Part shown: one piece after another, positions 9,559-21,809 of the stretch
Numbering within the stretch: position 1 is the stretch's first letter
Layout: each line of letters opens with the position of its first letter
Origin: Symmetrospora coprosmae
Taxonomy: Eukaryota > Basidiomycota > Cystobasidiomycetes > Symmetrosporaceae
Length of the DNA stretch: 64,000 nt
Reading direction: 5' to 3'
NCBI GenBank assembly: GCA_008802785.1
Contig: VUYT01000026.1
Span: forward strand, 62,001-126,000
Made by a program: the position numbers and the translations under genes
Notes under the pieces: generated by a model
What the model saw: only the letters and a program-made list of their open reading frames with translations
Database searches by the model: none
What the model was told of the DNA's origin: nothing

Positions 9559-12465
9559 TCAGAGACTGTCGAAGAACGACAGATCTTTCTTGCTGAGCGG
9601 AGTTCCGCTCCGTGGTATACTAAGCTCTTGCTCCATCTCCTTTGGCACTGTCGCATGGCCGCCGGAGCCAGGAGGTCTCGCAAGCTGCATTGGGGCACTC
9701 GCCTTTGCCGGCTTGGACGACGCAGAGGAGAATGCAGCAAAGTCGCCAAAGTCGTCGTCGCTGAGGGCAGTCGTAGGCGGGCCCTGCGCACCTGGCAAGG
9801 CAGAGCCGGCCATGGGTAGGCCGAGCCCGGGAGCAGGGGGGATCGCCGGAACGGGAGCTGGTGCAATTCTGGAGCTCGTACCTGCATTCGGCGGTGCGGT
9901 GAAGTCCCCAAAGTCGTCCAGCAGTGAAGGCGCAGTAGAGGGAGAAACAGCTCGCTTGGCGCCAGAGAACGATGGCGGAGGTGGCAGGAGTGGAGGCGCG
10001 ACCGTCGAGTCGGCTGCAGACGCTGGCCGCGCAAGAGGACGCACGGCCTGAGCTTGCCCTGGCGGCGGTAGCATCCTTGGCGAAGGGATACGAGGAGCTT
10101 TGTCGGCCCCTTGACCGGCGAAGGGAGAGGTAGAGAAGGAGACTCCGCCGGGGGGAGACACAGGTGAGCGCGCAGGCCCCAACGGCGCTGTGAGGGTAGT
10201 GCGCGGCGAGGCTGACCGCGGAGGTAGCCCGGCAGTATCAGGCTGCGGTGAGACCGTGCGTGTCCGGAGCGGCGTGCCTGAAGGGCTGATGACGCCCGGC
10301 AGGGGCAGAGGGGCGATCTTGGGGAAGGAGGACACGCTCGTCGACCGTACACCGCGGGTGGCTATGCCTGATGCAGAAGTAGGGTCCGTAGAGAAGGCAT
10401 AGTCGCTGTAGACTCCCGGCTGCGAGGCTATTGGCCGCCTTGGGCTGTCCGAGTACTGCCGATTCTCGGCCTTCGTGTATTCGGCCAGCGGGTCGAGCGG
10501 GTCAAAGGTGTCAAATGTCGAGGTCGAGCGTATCCCACTTGCTGCGCCTGCCATCGAGAGCGCAGACATGCCCTGTCCGAGCTGGCGCGTCCGGCTCTGC
10601 AAATCCGCATGCTGTAGAGCACGAGCACTGCCGGCACCGAAATTCGCCGAAGACGATGCTGGTTGCGCCTCTAGCACAGGTGCAGTGAACGCCTCATCGA
10701 GGCCTTCGAACTCGTCATCGTCCTCGCCGTTCCGACTCGCAGCAGTCGGTGCGGCTCCCTTGCCGAGCGCGGCGTGCCTGCCCCTGTCTGTCCCACCGAG
10801 CCCCGCACCCGGCGCAAGCGCTGAGCCACGGTTCCATAGAGACCAAGTCCGCTTCCCGTCCCCTGCCCCATCACTGCCGCCCACTCCCAGCCCGAATTCA
10901 TCAGACCGTGAAGCGACCCGTCTCGAGTCAAAGTTCTCCAGCTGGCCGAAATCTTCCGAGATGGTTGGGTCGTTGGCGGTCTGCTGAGCGCTGGTCGAGC
11001 CAGTCGGGGAGGCGGTCTCGCTCGACTTGCGCGCAGTAGCTCCACCTGCGCCGAAGCGAAACCACCTAGACCCAGCACTCTTGCCTTGCTCGTTGCTTGC
11101 AGCCGTACTATCCGCCTCGGCCTTCTTGGTCCGCGCCTCCTCCGCGGACCGAGCGCGCTCCTGCTCCTTCTCCTCTGCGGAGATGGCAGACGTGATTGAG
11201 CTCATCCCGGAAGCCGGTTTGTTCGCCGTCAAGCCTTCAACACCGGCCACAGCGGCTGTCGCAACGCTCTCGGTGCCTTTTTTAGCTTGGTCGGCTAGGT
11301 CGGCGGCTTTCCGCGAGAAGAGGCTCCAGCGGCTCCCACCTGTCGCGCTGGCCTTTGCAGCTGGGGCTGCCTCGCCAGTTCTACCGGATGCAGAAGCAGA
11401 TGGGCTCGTAGGAGCAGAGACATGCTCCTCATCGAGGTTGCGGATCTGAATGCCGTATTCCTCCTGCAGACGCCGAATCTCGGCGAGCTCGTCCTCGGAA
11501 CGTGCAAAGGTGGCAGAGTGGGCATTTGGCGGCGCGATGGCTGATGAGCCAGACCGGGCGTGCGCTACAGAGGCAGAGGCCGACCGATCCTCCTGGCTGC
11601 GAAGGTCGCAAGTGTCAGCCCAGCGGCCATGTCTCGCACGACAGGCATCGGAACTTGTGGCTCCTCGCTGCGCACCGATGCGCACTCGAGAACGATCCGA
11701 GACTCACCGGCTGCTGTACGCCTCTTCGCTTTGGCGACGCTCCTCTCCATCGCCATCGCCATCCTCCTCATCCTGTGTTGACGCTGGCGTGAAGTCTATC
11801 TCGGCCTCTGGTGCCCACCCAGTCTCCTTGTCTGCCGGCGTGTCCCACGTCGGCTTTGCATTCAAGCTTTCTTCCCACTTTGATGGCGGCAAGGCAGTTG
11901 TGCCCCAGTCGCCTCCGTCGCCGTCATCGGCGGTCGGGCGGTCCGGGTGCGATACTGCGTCGCCTGCAGTTGCAGAAGGCAGCTCGTAGTCGAGATCTGT
12001 TGAGCCAAAGGCGCCAAAGTCGTCTCCATCATGCTCTGGATCTTCTGGTGCGTGAGGTGAGTCCTGTTCGTCTGCCTCCCCTTGTCCTGCCCCACTCGCA
12101 GGTGGTGACACATTCGATGCGCCCCACCCGCTAACTCGGGTTGGCGAGGCGGGCTGCGACAATGTATCTGCCTCTTGCAGTTGTCCACCTCCGACATAGC
12201 TGCTAGTACCTATCGGTGCACCCCATCCTGCATCGGTGTCGGCATCATCGTCTGTGGCTCTCGTGGGACCGCTGGAAGCTGGCTCCCAGCTCGGCAGGGC
12301 CGCTTCGGATGAATGTATGTCTGTTGACGGAGCTGACCATGATGGCGTATTGCTATCTCTGTCTTCATGACTAGTGCTGCTACCGCTGGCGTGCTCCTTG
12401 CTGCTTGACGTCGAGGGTGGATCGTCGTCCCAGGCGTTGGCGAAGGGGTTGAAGGAGGTGTCCAT
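9559..12465 (-). CDS. Aftiphilin-like disordered trafficking protein
   Basis: Two exons (11708-12465 and 9559-11596) give 931 aa. The protein is almost wholly low complexity. It carries three acidic-phenylalanine motifs of the type that binds the gamma-adaptin/GGA ear: DDFGAF in exon 1 (about 12009-12035), DDFGDF (about 9905-9920) and DDDFGDFAAF (about 9735-9765). It opens with FNPFANAWDDD. A short helix (DELAEIRRLQEEYGIQIRNLDEE) near the start of exon 2 may form a coiled coil. Together these suggest a clathrin/AP-1 accessory role at the trans-Golgi or endosome, as in aftiphilin or yeast Laa2. No globular domain is seen, so the call rests on motifs. It is divergent with the GT90 gene at 12934. 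Confidence 0.6.
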
Positions 12466-12933
12466 TGGGGTGCATTAGAGGGGATGTGCAGGACTATGGG
12501 CGTCTTGTTCCAGGATGTGCGTGTATGTGAGGTGGAGACTGCTATGCGACTGAATCGAGTGTCGGCTTGACGAAGAGAGACGGAGCGCGTTCCTGCTTCC
12601 CCGTCTTCGTTGAGACCGAGTCGCGTGGACCCTTCGGGGCTCGAGGATATGCCACATGGCTTGGCTTTGAAGCTGCCAGCACCACCTCACCTTGGAGCTG
12701 AAGGGCCACAACCTTCTGCCTTCGTCCAGACACCCACATACGGATTACAGCACAGTAGATTCCCCCCCTCGGATCAGCGCAGATCCTTACTGTGCCGTCG
12801 GTCGCATCCACCCATCCCGCTTCCCGTGCCTGAACGCGCGCGCGCGCCTTTACGGGAGACGACACGTCCCTGTCTGGCTGGCCATACACACCTATTACGG
12901 CAAACACTGTAGCATCTCGACACACCTATCAGC
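12466..12933. other. Divergent intergenic region
   Basis: A 468-bp promoter region between the aftiphilin-like gene and the GT90 gene. It holds a short CG-alternating run near 12837-12848. No gene, repeat or clear promoter box was recognised. Confidence 0.5.
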
Positions 12934-15782
12934 ATGTCCAGCGATCCGCAGCTCGGCGGACTGGGCTTCTCCTTCCCAGCCTCGGCGGCAGGCCCTCCAT
13001 CGGCCGGCCTCGTATCCAAGCGCTCGGGCTTCCCGGCAGTCTCGACCCCATCCGTGTTCGACGAGGAGCAGAGCAATGGCAGAGGGAAATCAGCTGGCAA
13101 TGGTAGCGGCAGCTACGGTGGCAGCACGTCAAAGAATGGCGAGCGACAGGATCCCATGGAGGACGCGAGCTTTGACGACTACGAAGGAGGCAACTCGGGC
13201 TCTTTCCGCTCACCTAACGCCGGGTATCCCATCCGCGAGCACGAGTACGACCGAGACGAGGAGGACGATGATGTGGAGGGAGGCTTGAATGGTAGCAGAG
13301 GCAAGCAGCGAGCCTACCCAGCAGGGAGCAATGGCCGACGCGTAGGAAGCGGCGGCGCGCCATTGCCGCTGAAACGCTCCTTCGACAATATCGCACGCGG
13401 CTACTCTGCGCGACCCACCTCTTCTGGCGGGAGCAGGAACCCGAACAGCCCAACAGCCGCAACATCTCCCTACACGACGCCGCTCCTCGGCGGTCCAGGC
13501 GGGGCCAACTCGTCCTTCCGCAATTCAAACGAGTACGAAGCGTACCCTCCCAGCTCGCCCGGACTCGGCGCGAGCACAGGCAAGAAGCCGCTGTACCTCA
13601 GCAACCTCGGCGCAAAGCACCTCAACCTCTCGACATCCAGCGTCATCAACGTCGGGACGAGCCCGCTCTCTCCGAGCTTTGCGGCCAGCTCCACCTTTGG
13701 CGCCCCGCACCCTCCGGGCTCAGCAAGCGGGGAGTCAGGGTGGAAAGGCTACGTCAAGAACAGCAAGCGGCGCATCCACCCGCTCACTCTCGGTCCAGCC
13801 TTCCTCCTCGGCGTCCTCGTGGCCATGTCCGGCCTCTTCAGCGGGGGCGACTCGGCCGCGTCCACCAGCCCTTCCTCCACACTGACTTCCCCAAAAAGCT
13901 GGATGCCCAACCTCAAATCGCCCTTCACCTCTTCGGCTTCTGCGACAGAGGCGCTGCTCGCTAAGCTGAGCCGCCCAGCGCTCACATCGCATCCGTCTGG
14001 GCACGTCTTCCTCGACCCAGCGCGGACAGAGCTGGGCGAGTCGGACCATCCCATTCACGCGCTCATCCGGAACGCAACAGTGCAGTGGGAGAACCTCGTC
14101 AGTCGGCAGAGCACGACACTGCCAGAAGCGGTTCAAGAATACAAGCGGAGATACAACCGCAACCCGCCGAAGGGTTTCGACGATTGGTAAGGAGGAATAT
14201 CCACTCTGCCCAAACCTATCACGCGACCAGCTGACATGATGTGAACATTCGCACACGCGCGACAGGTTCCGCTTCGCACAGTCGAAGAATGTCGTCCTCC
14301 TCGACGAGTACGACCAGATCCACCGCGACATTGTCCCTTTCCTCTCCCTCTCGCCTTCGCTCCTCGCGTCACGGATAGCGGAGCTCGAGGAGAACGAGTT
14401 CACGCACACATTTGTTGTGAAGAACGGCAAGATCGAGATCACGGGCAGCAAGAAGGAACTGGCGCGTGCGAGCGACCAGGCGGGCCTCATGGCCGACTTC
14501 CTCCAGTACTTGCCAGACGTCAACATCACCATGTCGGCGCACGATGGCCCCTCCATCCTCATGGAGCATGCTCAGAAGACCAGACATGAGCAGCTGGGGA
14601 GAGAGGGGAAGAAGATGCCTGATGCCGAGGCGGAGCTGCTGAACGATGACATGGCGTGAGTCCAGGTCACCTCGGTCAGCGACCTCAACGCAAGTCTGCT
14701 GACATCGAGAGCGCATCTGCAGTATTTGGGGCTTCCCTCTCGCATGCCCTGCCGACTCTCGCCTCCGCCGAGCGTACGACGGCCTGGAGATGGGCGCTTT
14801 ACCCGCTGGCCCTTCCTTCGTCGACGACCACCTCGCGAGCATGGGCCTGTGCGCAAATCCTGAATGGCAGTATATGCACGGTTTCACCTCGTGGGCTGGT
14901 CCTCGCCCGCGCAAGCTGCAGCCCCTCTTCTCATTCGCAAAGACGACGATGCACAGCGATCTCCTCTGCGTCCCACTTGAGCAATTCGTCAATACGCCGA
15001 GCAGCGACCCCGAGTGGGAGGACAAGACGCAGGAGCGCTTGATATGGCGCGGATCTATGACGGGCGTCTGGTATGACGCAACGACGTGGTGGCGCTCGTC
15101 GCAGCGCAGCAGGCTGCACTTCCTTAGCCAGGCTACGGAAGGCACTCGGCTTGTGCGGTTCGCAGGAGAAGGCGAGGGCAAGATTGTCGAGCGCGAAGTG
15201 GACCTGGCTACTCTGAACGCGCGTTATCTTGACGCCGGGTACGTTGGCGAGCTGCACCAGTGCACGCCCGACGAAGGCGGCTGCGAGGAGATTCCAAAGC
15301 ACATCACGACCGTGAAAGGGATGGACTGGGAGTCGCAAAACGACTACAAGTATATCGTCGATGTGGATGGAAATGCCTGGAGTGGGCGATTCCACCGCTT
15401 GATGGCGAGCAACAGTCTAGTCTTTAAGTCGACAGTGAGCTGACGACGCTTGTCGAGCTGGATCTTGGCGCGGAGCTGACAAAGTCAAATCGCCCTGCAG
15501 ATATTCCCGGAATGGTACAGCGACCGCATCATGCCGTGGTATCACTACATCCCGCTCAAGATCGACTACTCGGATCTGTATGACCTGATGGCCTTCTTCT
15601 CCGGCGACCTCGACGGCAACAATGCGCACGATGATCTGGCAAAGACGATTGCGTACAACGGACGCGACTGGACGCGCGACCACTGGCGGTGGGAGGACAT
15701 GCAGACGTACGCATTCCGGCTGTACCTTGAATGGGCGCGGGTCGCCAACGCGGACCAGGGCGACGTAGACTATGTGGGCTAG
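12934..15782 (+). CDS. CAP10/GT90-family glycosyltransferase
   Basis: Type II membrane glycosyltransferase of the Glyco_transf_90 (CAP10) family, which includes the cryptococcal xylosyltransferase Cxt1. It probably acts in the Golgi. Exons 12934-14186, 14266-14655, 14723-15434 and 15501-15782 give 878 aa. Residues 1-280 are a low-complexity cytosolic tail with acidic patches. One membrane segment (LTLGPAFLLGVLVAMSGLF) lies at about residues 284-302. The family core is clear near the end: WRGSMTG, KYIVDVDGNAWSGRF, SLVFKST-IFPEWYSDRI-MPWYHYIPL and DYSDL. The chain ends in DVDYVG without an obvious retention signal. Donor sugar and acceptor cannot be read from the sequence. Confidence 0.9.
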
Positions 15783-15968
15783 GCGATGGCGCAAAGGCGC
15801 TGATTCTATCTACGTAGATGATGAAGTATACGACTGTAGTGCCTATACCAGAAGTTGTGCCTGGGCCTATGTACCGAAGTCTCGCAGCCCTGCCGTTCCG
15901 TCAGTAGTGCTCGCGCCGCCGGCTCAAATAGCCTTGATATGGTGGTGCTGTGGGCGGCGCTATCGGAT

Positions 15969-17624
15969 CTAAAGAGGGTCCTCCTTGCGCTGGGTATGTC
16001 TTGTCAGCATCGAAGCCTCTGCATCGACGGGATTGAGCGACGTCGCATCGTCAGTCTTGCGGCTGACCGAGCTCATGGCAAACGCTAAAGCGCGAACGTA
16101 CGAGAGATCGCCCGCGGCCACGAAGGGCGCTATCACGCGCATATCGTCTGATTGCTCGCCAGCGCTGAAATCGAGCAGCGGCTTGGACATGTCTGGCTTG
16201 AAGCCCGCAGGTAGCCTAAAGTTGCGGCAGACGACAAAAGCCTCTGCAGAGAAGCAGCAGGCGGCATCGCAGAGACATTTCAGCCAGCTGCAAAAGAGCT
16301 CAGTCGGCAAAACTCACGCACCCATGGACGTATTGCGTGAGCTTCTTGGTTTGGAGCACGTCACTTTCTCGAAGAAGCAGCCGAGCTGGTCATACAAGAG
16401 TGACACGTCCCTGCCACGAAAGATCTTGGCCACGAAAGTGCCGCCCGGCTTCAGGATGTGGAGCGTGATTCCGAGCGCCTGTAGGTTTGCTCGCAGCTCA
16501 GCCAATGCTATCTGCTACATGGACGCAGCGAAGTAACACGCACAGCCAGCAGAAGCTGTGCCTGCATGAACTCGTCAAGGTCATGGAGGCCGGTGACTGA
16601 ATGCATGCGTGTATTCGAAGTCTGTCAGCGTACATATTCAGGGACAGAAGGAGGTACCCTTGGACTCGCGCACCGTCCGGAGCGCCATCGCAGACCACGA
16701 CTGTAAGACGCGGCTTCATCAGCGCAGTCCTGCGGCGTCTGGCACAAATGGTGTCAGAGTGCCCACGATCTGCCAGGTCTCCTCGGAAATACTCGATGAT
16801 CTTGCGCGCTGTCGTGCCCTGCGTGATGTCGCCCTGCAGTTGAATCACATCTGGCAACGGAGCCATAGGTTGAAGATCGACAGCTACGATGATGGGCTTC
16901 GCAGCTGACGTCGAAGCTATCGGCGGACTATCCTCGCCTTCTTCAGGCGCTGGCGTTGGCGGCGTGCGGTCGCATCTGTTCGGGGATAGAGTCAGTCACA
17001 CCGGCGCGAGCGAAGGAGTGGCGGTTTCGCATACATTAGCTTTTGGCTCAGGACCTGAGACCAACTGCCTGGATACCCATTTGGTTGTCAGCGGAAGAGA
17101 AGGATGCAGCAGTAATGGATGAGACTGACCTGGCGCAGCGCACAGGTCCGCTACCCGAGTGACGCCCTCAAAGAGCCGGTACTCTTCGTCCAGGTGCAGG
17201 AGCTGCGGAGTGCGCACGGACAGCATTGGCCAGGACACCTCTCGCCGGACATGTGCAAGAGTAGACGGCGCGCACCTTGTAGGCGGATCTTGCGCGATAT
17301 CCGTCTGACTTTCCCTGCCGGTCTGTAAGGAGAGGCGCAAGAACGCCGCCATGCCAAATGACGTTTTCTGAGCGTCAGGTCGGGCTGAAGTCCGTTTCCT
17401 GAAGCACGTCATGTCGCTTGAATGGATCAACTTGCAGTAGACGTCTCGCTTGTCCTTGCTCGTCTTGCCTGTGAGGGAGGGTCGCAATTCGGCGGGGCGG
17501 TGAGAGCAGGCGCGTCAGATCAGACAAAAGCCCCGGGTTATGCGGGACGCCGTGGAGCACAGCATAGCAGCACATGTGTCAGCACTGAGCAGCAGGTGCA
17601 ACAAGAGAAGGCAGATCCACCCAT
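15969..17624 (-). CDS. TRM7: tRNA 2'-O-ribose methyltransferase Trm7/FTSJ1
   Basis: SAM-dependent methylation of the anticodon-loop nucleotides 32 and 34. Ten exons: 17621-17624, 17436-17468, 17276-17322, 17130-17202, 17035-17068, 16767-16975, 16674-16700, 16544-16596, 16322-16511 and 15969-16243. The sum is 945 nt (314 aa), against 310 aa in yeast. Exon 1 is only ATGG. The intron after exon 2 starts GCAAGT, a GC-AG intron: it is the only junction that gives KRDVYYR. The RrmJ-type core is visible: [51 protein letters not shown] and [11 protein letters not shown]. An insertion of about 25 residues lies before VAVDLQP. Divergent with the chromodomain gene. Confidence 0.93.
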
Positions 17625-18013
17625 TCTTCTGATTGCTCTGGTGATGCAGTGCGGTCGTCTGGCTCAGAGCAGAGAGAGGAGCAGCTCGGCCGGGCTTGAC
17701 GTGCTCTCAGCTTTCGAATAGGCTCTCCTCCTCCTTCTCTCTCCTCCCAACACAAACGCTACGAGGACAGAATACACATGCACAAATTCCTGGAAATGTC
17801 ATCAAGTGCTCCGAATCATCACTCGAGCTGCTGCCGTTGACGCTCGCCCACCACACCACAACTCCGCGAACGCCCCGCCTCCAGACGCGCCCGCCTGGAC
17901 CCAGCTGGGAGCTCTTCGACATCTACATACTGCCAGAGTTCCGGATCTTACCGGTCCTCGCATCCCTCCTCCGCACTATTCCACCTCTCTTCGAACACCC
18001 TCCCTTTGTCACT
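17625..18013. other. Divergent promoter region
   Basis: A 389-bp region between TRM7 and the chromodomain gene. It contains a pyrimidine-rich stretch at about 17720-17750. An open frame continues upstream of the chosen chromodomain start (from 17696), so the 5' end of that gene could lie here. Confidence 0.4.
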
Positions 18014-19794
18014 ATGCGTTATAATGCAGAAGACGTATTCTCCAGCTCTCCCCTCTCCGCGCTGGCGCCTTCTCCTCGCAAGCCGCGAGATACGCGAGAC
18101 TGGCCGACGAGGCTGGAGGAAGAGGAGGAGGAAGAAGACCTCCCCGAGTCGAGCGGAGCAGGAGCACGCAGGGCTGCGGACAGGCTCGCTGCGGCACTCG
18201 CGGGGAAGGAGGAGGGCACGGGCACAGAGAAGGGTGCGTCGAGAGACCTCCCCGAAGAGGAGGAGGCAAAGGAGTATGAGGTCGAGCGCATCCTCGGGCG
18301 CAAGGAGCACCGCGGAGAGATCCGCTACAAGATCCGCTGGGTGAGATGAACCTATCGTCGAGGCCAGGTGGAACCGCTATGCTGAATCGCAACTCTCGGA
18401 CGTCGCACATCCTTACAGAAAGGCTATAGCCCCTCGGACGATACGTGAGCATGGCTTGTGCAATGGCCTTACACCAGTCAGACCTGATGCTGACGCACGT
18501 TCGTACCTACCAGGTGGGAGCCTGTCGAGAACATCACTGCAAAGTCGCTAATCGAGGACTACGAGAAGCAGGCCGCAGGGGCTCAGAGGAGAGATGCCAG
18601 CCAGGGGAAGGGGAAGAAGCGTAAAGCGTCGGCCGCGCCAGAATCCCGGTCCCGCAAGATCAAGCAGGAGAAGGCATCGCCATCCACTTCGGCAGCCACT
18701 CTACCCAGTGTACCGGAGGCCGACAGCGGTGCCCGGCGCAGAAAGAGAGGGCGACCCGACGAGCTGAGTCGCTCTGAGGGCATTGGCGAGAGGAATGGCT
18801 CCGACAGAGGGCTAAAGCGAGGGCGCGGCAGTGGAAGCGGCGCCTCCTTGCTGTCACCGTCGGCCCTCTCGTCGCACTCGACGCTCTCCGCAAGCTCGAA
18901 CGCTCTGCACACCCAGCCGTCTGGGTCCACCCCGCGAGCGAGACCCCGTCCACGCGACAGCGAGGGCAGGCTGGCGGAGGCGCAGCTTCTATACCTTCCG
19001 GGCTCAGGCAAACTCGCACAGGCCAAGCGCGCGTTGCCTCCTGCCGCGCTTGAGGAAGCCGGTCGAGCGGAGGAGTGGATCATTCCCATGTCGACAGTCC
19101 TGGCGGAGCGGGCCTACGCGGAAGTATGCCGGGCCTTGCGGCAGCTAAGCGAAGGCAGGCCGCACATTCCGCAGACTCCGCGACCAAGGAAGGAGGCCGG
19201 TCGAGACGAGCTCAGCGGGATCGGCGCAAACGGTATGACAGCCTCTTCGAGTGCTGTAGGGCACGGGCGAACTGCCATCGTTCTACATCCGGCGAACCTC
19301 GTGAAGCTCCGCACGAAGACGGCGTACGCTGGCGTCAACAGTATACAGCGAGCAGCTTCCAAGGAGACGGCACAGCTGGTGCAGGAGGGGACGGTGCCCA
19401 TGCTCACTACCGCGGCGTTTCCTGAGAACAGCCGCTTCCGGCTCACCTCGCTGCACAATATCCTGAGCGGGAATGAGGCGTACAAGCTCACCTGGAACTG
19501 GGGACTCCTCAACTGGGAGGATGAGTATTGTGAGTGGACGGGCACGCTTGAATACATTCGATTCGGATGACTGATCTTCGCGCTGTGGCAGTCCACCTGC
19601 TCGCCGCAGTGTGTCATCTTCAGCAGAAGCCCGAGACGTGCGGGAGGAAGTACCGGGTCCTCGTTCGGAAGATCAAGCCTCACATGGCTGTTCCAGCTAA
19701 GAGGCTGCGTGTCGAACTCGTCGACATGGCCGGTCTGCTCAGGGAAGTCCGCGCCAAGCTGAAGGAGAGGGATGCCTCAACGGCAACAGGCTGA
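18014..19794 (+). CDS. Chromodomain protein
   Basis: Likely chromatin reader in the nucleus. Exons 18014-18340, 18419-18444 (26 nt), 18514-19529 and 19592-19794 give 523 aa. The chromodomain (about residues 87-140) reads YEVERILGRKEHRG...YKIRW-KGYSPSDDTWEP, interrupted by two introns. Aromatic-cage positions Tyr, Trp and Trp are present (YEV, RWKGY, TWEP), as expected for methyl-lysine binding. After it come a Lys/Arg-rich segment (GKKRK, RRKRGRP) that could be a nuclear signal or AT-hook-like patch, and a C-terminal region (about 260-523) with no fold I recognise. No chromoshadow domain is evident, so it is not a plain HP1. Confidence 0.85.
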
Positions 19795-20027
19795 AGGAGC
19801 TACGCGGGGCAGCGGGACAGGAAGGTGAATGTTTTGCCGTTGCTGGCTAATGTTGACTAGGGAAATGTGCAGTATTCAGTAGATACAGGCTGTTGTTGTT
19901 CTCAAGGTCCCTCATTCGCAGCTCTATCGTGAAACACCAAGCTACGGGGCACGTACGCCAAACACTGCACCGCGTTAAGGGGACTCCCTTTAGACGATCA
20001 GAACAGCGGGCTACCTGCATTCTCCCA

Positions 20028-21143
20028 TCACCACTGCCTGTCGAAATCCTCTTGCCTGACGTAGTCTGCCTCGACCTAGAGCGGAGCGAGGCGTTGTGTT
20101 GTCGAGAAGGCCCATCAGTACCGGCGGGCATCCTCGCTGCTCCACCTCCTGTACCCTACTCACCTCGCGCCCTGACAACCCGTACATAGTACCATCTTCG
20201 TAGCTGAGTCCAGCAAAGGGCAGCTGTTCTCGCTCGAGGAGGCCAGCTTCGGCAGGGCTTCGGGTCCAATCGGTGTGCGACAGCATGAAGTCGAGCACTG
20301 TGACGCCGGTGGAGTTCGTCACCAAGGGTTCGACCGTGCTGAGGTTGACCCCGTCGCGGGGAGGAGAGTAGTAGTAAAAGGTCACAAGCTCCGGATCTGT
20401 GTAGTGACCGAATCGCGTGACAGGCTTGGAGGTCGCCAACCGCGAAGACAGTACGGCGTGATTCATCAGACGCGCACTGCGTGCCTCCACCCAGAGATCC
20501 GACAGGGGTGTCTCGATTCGCGCATCTACATCGCGAGCGAGCTGAGCTGCTTGGTCGCCGGCGAGGCCGTAGAGGCGAGCTATGAGGGGCAGAGAAAGCC
20601 GTGCTCGGCCATAATGCGCCGAGTCTGCGAACACAGCAACGTGTCCGGTCCTTTCCAAGGGCGCATGGAACTTCCAAGGGCTGCGAGAGTCTCGCCAGCT
20701 CCCGACAGCGAGTCCAGGAACGATAACGATGTCTGTATCAGCTCTTGCCTCCTCACGAGACAGCACCTGTGCGTCTGATATCAAAGGCATGATCAGTTGT
20801 GCGGCTTGACCGAGGCGAACGGGGAGCACGCCAGTTACTCACTCTTCGCCATCTTGCCATCTATCTGGGCACGTAGAGCAGCGCCGCAGATCCCGCATCG
20901 CTGTGCATGGTATGCCAGACCTTCCGCGAGACTGAACCATGTCTGACCTCTGTGCAATAGGGACCGACCAAACCCGGACTTGAGGAGGCGCTCATACCAG
21001 ATGGCAGCAGATGTGCTCTTCATAGTCTGGTACACTGCCGTTCTGATGCGGGCGCTGGTCCATGCCAAGGCGAAGGCATCGGGCCAGTGTATGAATTCAG
21101 GCAGCAGATGGAGGATGTCCACGGGCAGCTCGCGGAAATGCAT
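20028..21143 (-). CDS. F-box-type protein, uncharacterised
   Basis: Exons 20843-21143, 20164-20774 and 20028-20075 give 319 aa. The N-terminal 50 residues (FRELPVDILHLLPEF, then WTSARIRTAVY) resemble an F-box, which would link the protein to Skp1 and a ubiquitin ligase. A CGIC pair follows at about residue 85. The rest, with YDPELVTFYYYSPP-like aromatic stretches, has no family I recognise. The last intron was placed because it ends in a branch-site-like TACTGAT and gives the sensible C-terminus VEADYVRQEDFDRQW; without it the frame runs on into low-complexity sequence. Divergent with member 4. Confidence 0.6.
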
Positions 21144-21809
21144 GTCGATGCAGGAGATGCGGGTGGATAGTCAGGAGAGAGTGCATGCGCTGGAGCTGCA
21201 TATGGAGGGCGTGTCCGTCGAGTCATGGTTGTGTGTCGTCAGAGGCGAAGGAGGACGTGGCGGTCCGCCAGACGGTCTTGACCAGAGTCCGCAGAGCGAC
21301 ATGGCCTTTCTGATTCCTGCCGCACTGACCTTGACGCTGTTCCGCAAAGCACTGCGACCATTCGCTCGCCAGCACGTATACATGCCAACAGCGCTCACAC
21401 TGAGCATGCAGAGGCAGCCTGCGACTGACTTTTGACATTCTGGCCCTGCCGAAGTGCGACTGGCACTTTCGACTCATGATCACCTCAAGCTGACATCCTC
21501 TTGCACGCTGACGGCAACCGATGATGATGGCCATCGTGTCGTCTGTATATCACCGCCGCGACTGTACGATGAGAGGACCCTCGCTGGTCAGCTGGCCTGC
21601 GTCTGGCAAGACTAGACTTTCACACGCGTCCCGAGGGACATTGGGGTCGCTCGAGGTGCACTGCCACGATGCAAAGAGGAGTGGAGCCAACTGACAGGGT
21701 ATACAAGCCAAAAGTCGACGTCCTCTCGCTCTCTCCTCTCTACTCTCGCATCCCCCGAATCTCCTAATACAATACGACCTCAATCCTCCACCAAGCCCGA
21801 GCTCCAGAC
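21144..21809 (+). promoter_or_regulatory. Promoter of member 4 (shared with the F-box gene)
   Basis: The part from about 21540 to the ATG at 21810 aligns with about 23990-24299 upstream of member 5. Shared stretches include GTCAGCTGGCCTGCGTCTGG, then CTTTCACACGCGTCCCGAG, CTCGAGGTGCACTGCC, GCAAAGAGGAG and a pyrimidine tract (CTCTCTCCTCTCTACTCTCG) just before the start. The CACAC-GTCCC-GAGACAT core recurs, diverged, upstream of member 6. The left part (21144-21540) is the likely promoter of the F-box gene; nothing else was recognised there. Confidence 0.7.

Noticed and set aside
9503-10051. Plus-strand open frames opposite the aftiphilin-like gene
   Set aside because: Antisense shadows of a GC-rich low-complexity gene, without family resemblance or splice-supported extension.
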